This document shows, in pieces, positions 5,278 through 6,642 of a DNA stretch of 6,642 nucleotides. Source of the stretch: an uncultured Oscillospiraceae bacterium (GTDB taxonomy: Bacteria > Bacillota > Clostridia > Oscillospirales > Acutalibacteraceae); assembly GCA_902490145.1 (NCBI GenBank), contig CABUCT010000069.1, forward strand, positions 1 through 6,642, written 5' to 3'. Below the pieces are notes generated by a model that searched no databases, had not been told where the DNA came from, and was given only the letters and a program-made list of their open reading frames with translations. Position numbers and translations under genes: made by a program. Within the stretch, counting starts at the first letter, position 1. Each line of letters begins with the position of its first letter.

Positions 5278-5354
5278 AAGTCGTTAAAACGAATATAAAA
5301 TTCCTCCTGACGGCAGTTATGAAATTAAAGAGTTTGAAATGAAGGATATATATT

Positions 5355-5612
5355 ATGGTTGAGAAAAATGATTGGCGAATTATGGGACAGGAAAGGTATC
5401 TGAAAAACGCTAAATTGATAAAGAAAAAATATAAAACTCCTTCCGAGCATTGGGATCATGACCACTGTGCCTTTTGTACTGAAAAGTTTATGGAACTTGA
5501 CGGCTTTTTGCACGAAGGCTATTGCACTGAGGACAAATCCTATTGGATTTGTGAAGAGTGTTACAATGATTTTAAAGAAATGTTTGGATTTACATTACTT
5601 GAAAGCAAGTAA
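5355..5612 (+). CDS. Small Cys-rich probable zinc-binding protein
   Basis: This 85-residue protein begins DWRIMGQERYLKNAKLIKKKY and then has a metal-ligand cluster: WDHDHCAFC (33-41), YC (56-57) and WICEEC (64-69), followed by a final segment NDFKEMFGF. The CxxC...C...CxxC spacing with nearby histidines suggests a zinc-knuckle-like site. I recall similar short proteins as conserved hypotheticals in Clostridia, but I know no assigned function. The start is preceded by AAGGA at 8 nt. It has a promoter at 5169-5197, a long leader and a strong terminator just after its stop, so it is a stand-alone transcription unit. Confidence 0.85.
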   Translation: MVEKNDWRIMGQERYLKNAKLIKKKYKTPSEHWDHDHCAFCTEKFMELDGFLHEGYCTEDKSYWICEECYNDFKEMFGFTLLESK

Positions 5613-5615
5613 GAT

Positions 5616-5651
5616 AAAAAGCTGTTGAACAATTATGTTCAACAGCTTTTT
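5616..5651 (+). terminator. Strong intrinsic terminator
   Basis: A perfect 15-bp stem, AAAAAGCTGTTGAAC / GTTCAACAGCTTTTT, closes a 6-nt loop 3 nt after the stop codon at 5612. The T tract serves the plus strand, and the A tract on the other side could allow bidirectional use. Confidence 0.92.
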
Positions 5652-5942
5652 ATTAAGTGCAATAGACATTTTTACAAAAATGAATTAAGAAGATAAATGT
5701 GAATAGTGCGGATTATTTATGCAGTAAAGACAGGGTTCTTCCCAATAAAAAAAGATCATCATTTCGCATACTATTTCAAAGTGTTCACACCTTTAAAAAA
5801 GCACAAAAAGAGCCAGCCCCACGGAAACACAGTGATATCCGGCTTTTGCTCGTCGCCAAAATTTTTGGTTTCTGCAATACAATCTCATTTCAAGATTGTT
5901 TTATTTTTGTCTATTTCATCGGCGGCAGCCGGTCTTCACTTT
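5652..5942. other. Gene-poor stretch
   Basis: Two overlapping plus-strand frames (around 5699-5962) are open but lack a ribosome binding site, start at poor positions and run into the dispersed repeat, so I do not call them. A minus-strand frame gives a short hydrophobic segment (PDITVFPWGWLFLCFF) with no start context. It could be a gene remnant. Nothing else is recognisable. Confidence 0.5.
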
Positions 5943-6017
5943 CGGCAACGGTGAAAATGTGAAAAGCCGCCGCAGCTTAAAGTTCCCGACATATTGTGTC
6001 CGACTCTCGTCAGCTTA
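5943..6017 (-). repeat. Dispersed repeat, copy B (terminator-like)
   Basis: This is the partner of the repeat at 132-208, in the same orientation. The core from 5962 to 6001 is nearly unchanged, including the 15-nt stem-loop at 5964-5978, which on the minus strand is followed by T residues. It lies downstream of the minus-strand HigA-like gene and its own hairpin. Confidence 0.75.
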
Positions 6018-6063
6018 CGGAATATACGATTGGTAATTTTTTGCTTTGTTGTTGTGCAAACAA

Positions 6064-6089
6064 GCGACACGGAGTAAGTACCGTGCCGC
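6064..6089 (-). terminator. Terminator after the HigA-like gene
   Basis: On the minus strand a 9-bp stem (GCGGCACGG / CCGTGTCGC, with one G-U pair) around an 8-nt loop is followed by TTGTTTGC. It starts 11 nt past the stop codon. On the plus strand a T-rich run also follows, so it may work in both directions. Confidence 0.7.
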
Positions 6090-6100
6090 CTGTTTTGATT

Positions 6101-6388
6101 TTATCTGTTTGCCGGAACAAACTCCAATTTCAGCTTCATTCCCATTCCGTCAGCAAGTCTTTGCAGGGTCTTCAGTGAAGGATTGGCATTGCCGTTTTCA
6201 AGTCTGCTGATATCAGCCTGCGGTATACCGGTAATATCAGCCAACTGCTTTTGCGTCATAGCTTTTTCGTTGCGAGTGTCAAGCATAGCCTTGATGATTT
6301 GATATTCAGGTTCAAGTTCATCCCATTCTTTTTTGAATTTGGGATTTTTGAGTTGCTCGTTCAACGCTTCTCTAAAATTTTTTCCCAT
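6101..6388 (-). CDS. HigA-like XRE antitoxin
   Basis: This 95-residue protein has an N-terminal helical region with the typical NEQLKNPKFKKEWDELEPEY segment (10-29), then an XRE helix-turn-helix (MTQKQLADITGIPQADISRLENG, 44-66) and the C-terminal stretch NPSLKTLQRLADGMGMKLKLEF. This is the form of antitoxins paired with RelE/HigB-type (Gp49-like) toxins. It would neutralise the toxin and repress the operon. The start at 6388 follows AAAGGGGAA and lies 2 nt past the stop codon of the toxin remnant, the usual toxin-first order of this family. Since the toxin has lost most of its coding sequence, this is now an orphan antitoxin. A candidate extended -10 (TGTTATGAT, 6496-6488) inside the toxin remnant might drive it, but that is weak. 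Confidence 0.92.
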   Translation of the reverse strand: MGKNFREALNEQLKNPKFKKEWDELEPEYQIIKAMLDTRNEKAMTQKQLADITGIPQADISRLENGNANPSLKTLQRLADGMGMKLKLEFVPANR

Positions 6389-6390
6389 TG

Positions 6391-6510
6391 CTAATTCCCC
6401 TTTCTGAGTTTGTAATCTGTTCGATATTTTTTTGCCAGTGCAACTTCGCTGTTAGGTGTCTTTTGTGTTTTCTTAACAAAATCGGCAATCATAACATATA
6501 AATTCCGATC
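6391..6510 (-). pseudogene. HigB-like toxin, C-terminal remnant
   Basis: The minus strand encodes DRNLYVMIADFVKKTQKTP and then NSEVALAKKYRTDYKLRKGN before a stop. This is the recognisable end of RelE/HigB-superfamily (Gp49-like) toxins, in which a strand ends in FVKKTQKTP and is followed by a helix with AKK. Complete toxins are about 100-120 residues; only ~39 remain. Upstream the frame continues into the tRNA trailer repeat from 6530, whose translation is unrelated, so the catalytic front part is missing. It lies directly before the HigA-like gene. The remnant is not expected to be active. I infer that the rearrangement that brought in the tRNA-Leu trailer truncated it. Confidence 0.85.
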
Positions 6511-6529
6511 TGTTATCTTTTCTCTTTTG

Positions 6530-6620
6530 TCTCTTCTCTGGAAACGACAATTTAAGAGAAGAGTGAAAAGAGCAAAAAGAAACGACAATCTTCTAACGAA
6601 AAGTGTCGTTTCTTTTTGGT
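6530..6620 (-). repeat. tRNA-Leu trailer repeat, copy 2 (with terminator)
   Basis: This is the second copy of the block at 3612-3709. On the minus strand the tRNA terminator is a perfect 14-bp stem (arms 6604-6617 and 6574-6587). Past it, CTCTTCTCT and AGAGAAGAG form a 9-bp second hairpin. Identity to copy 1 ends sharply at 6530, where the toxin-side sequence begins. Confidence 0.85.
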
Positions 6621-6642
6621 GCGGGTGACAGGGGTCGAACCT
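6617..6642 (-). tRNA. tRNA-Leu, 3' end only (runs off window)
   Basis: The minus strand shows the encoded CCA (6617-6619), discriminator A (6620), the 3' acceptor strand CACCCGC and the start of the T arm. These bases are identical to the complete tRNA-Leu at 3706-3790. The rest lies beyond the window, so the anticodon and completeness cannot be checked. It could be a full duplicate gene or a 3'-end fragment left by integration. Confidence 0.85.

Larger units (their letters stand above)
5073..5354. other. Non-coding interval with promoter and leader
   Basis: There is no convincing gene. A 21-codon frame beginning at 5078 lacks a ribosome binding site. The first hundred bases could be the remains of a partner for the ribbon-helix-helix gene, but nothing is recognisable. 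From 5169 on, the stretch holds the promoter and long leader of the next gene. Confidence 0.55.

Noticed and set aside
5699..5962. Two overlapping plus-strand frames of 82-87 codons
   Set aside because: They overlap in different frames, lack ribosome binding sites and continue into the dispersed repeat.
3601..6642. CRISPR array or prophage
   Set aside because: The repeats are only two copies 2.9 kb apart, not regularly spaced, and no cas, integrase, terminase or structural phage gene is present.

Overview
The window looks like a low-GC Bacillota (Clostridia) chromosome, most likely from the Oscillospiraceae/Ruminococcaceae. The basis is AT-rich intergenic DNA, strong AAGGAG-type ribosome binding sites, sigma-A-like promoters, intrinsic terminators, a tRNA-Leu with an encoded CCA, and protein families common in gut Clostridia. 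The exact genus is a guess.

Left third (1-1768): one small SLOG-superfamily gene (269-637, minus) lies between a dispersed repeat and about 1.1 kb with no convincing gene. That stretch holds hairpins, inverted repeats and two intrinsic terminators.

Middle (1769-3590): the main housekeeping-type gene is a 540-residue Na/Pi-cotransporter-family protein with a C-terminal PhoU-like region (1769-3391, minus). Its roughly 160-nt leader has a near-consensus promoter, then an RNA element that I identify as a yybP-ykoY manganese riboswitch aptamer. The 3' strand of the aptamer's closing helix is part of the 5' arm of a strong terminator placed just before the ribosome binding site. This arrangement predicts that Mn2+ binding turns the gene on, and it is the most interesting reading of the window. 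A tRNA-Leu(UAG) gene with its own promoter and terminator lies upstream.

Right half (3612-6642): a 2.9 kb accessory segment lies between two copies of the tRNA-Leu 3' end plus trailer, the second running off the window. It contains an XRE regulator divergent from a frameshifted SLOG-type gene, with nested palindromes between them. Downstream of the XRE gene is an inverted 78-bp fragment of the same SLOG family. Further right are an orphan ribbon-helix-helix protein, a small Cys-rich probable zinc protein with its own promoter and long leader, and an XRE antitoxin (HigA-like). The HigB-like partner of that antitoxin survives only as its last ~40 codons, cut off at the tRNA trailer repeat. The segment reads as a decayed, rearranged accessory island next to a tRNA.

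The dispersed repeat at 132-208 recurs at 5943-6017, in both cases downstream of minus-strand accessory genes and carrying a terminator-like hairpin.
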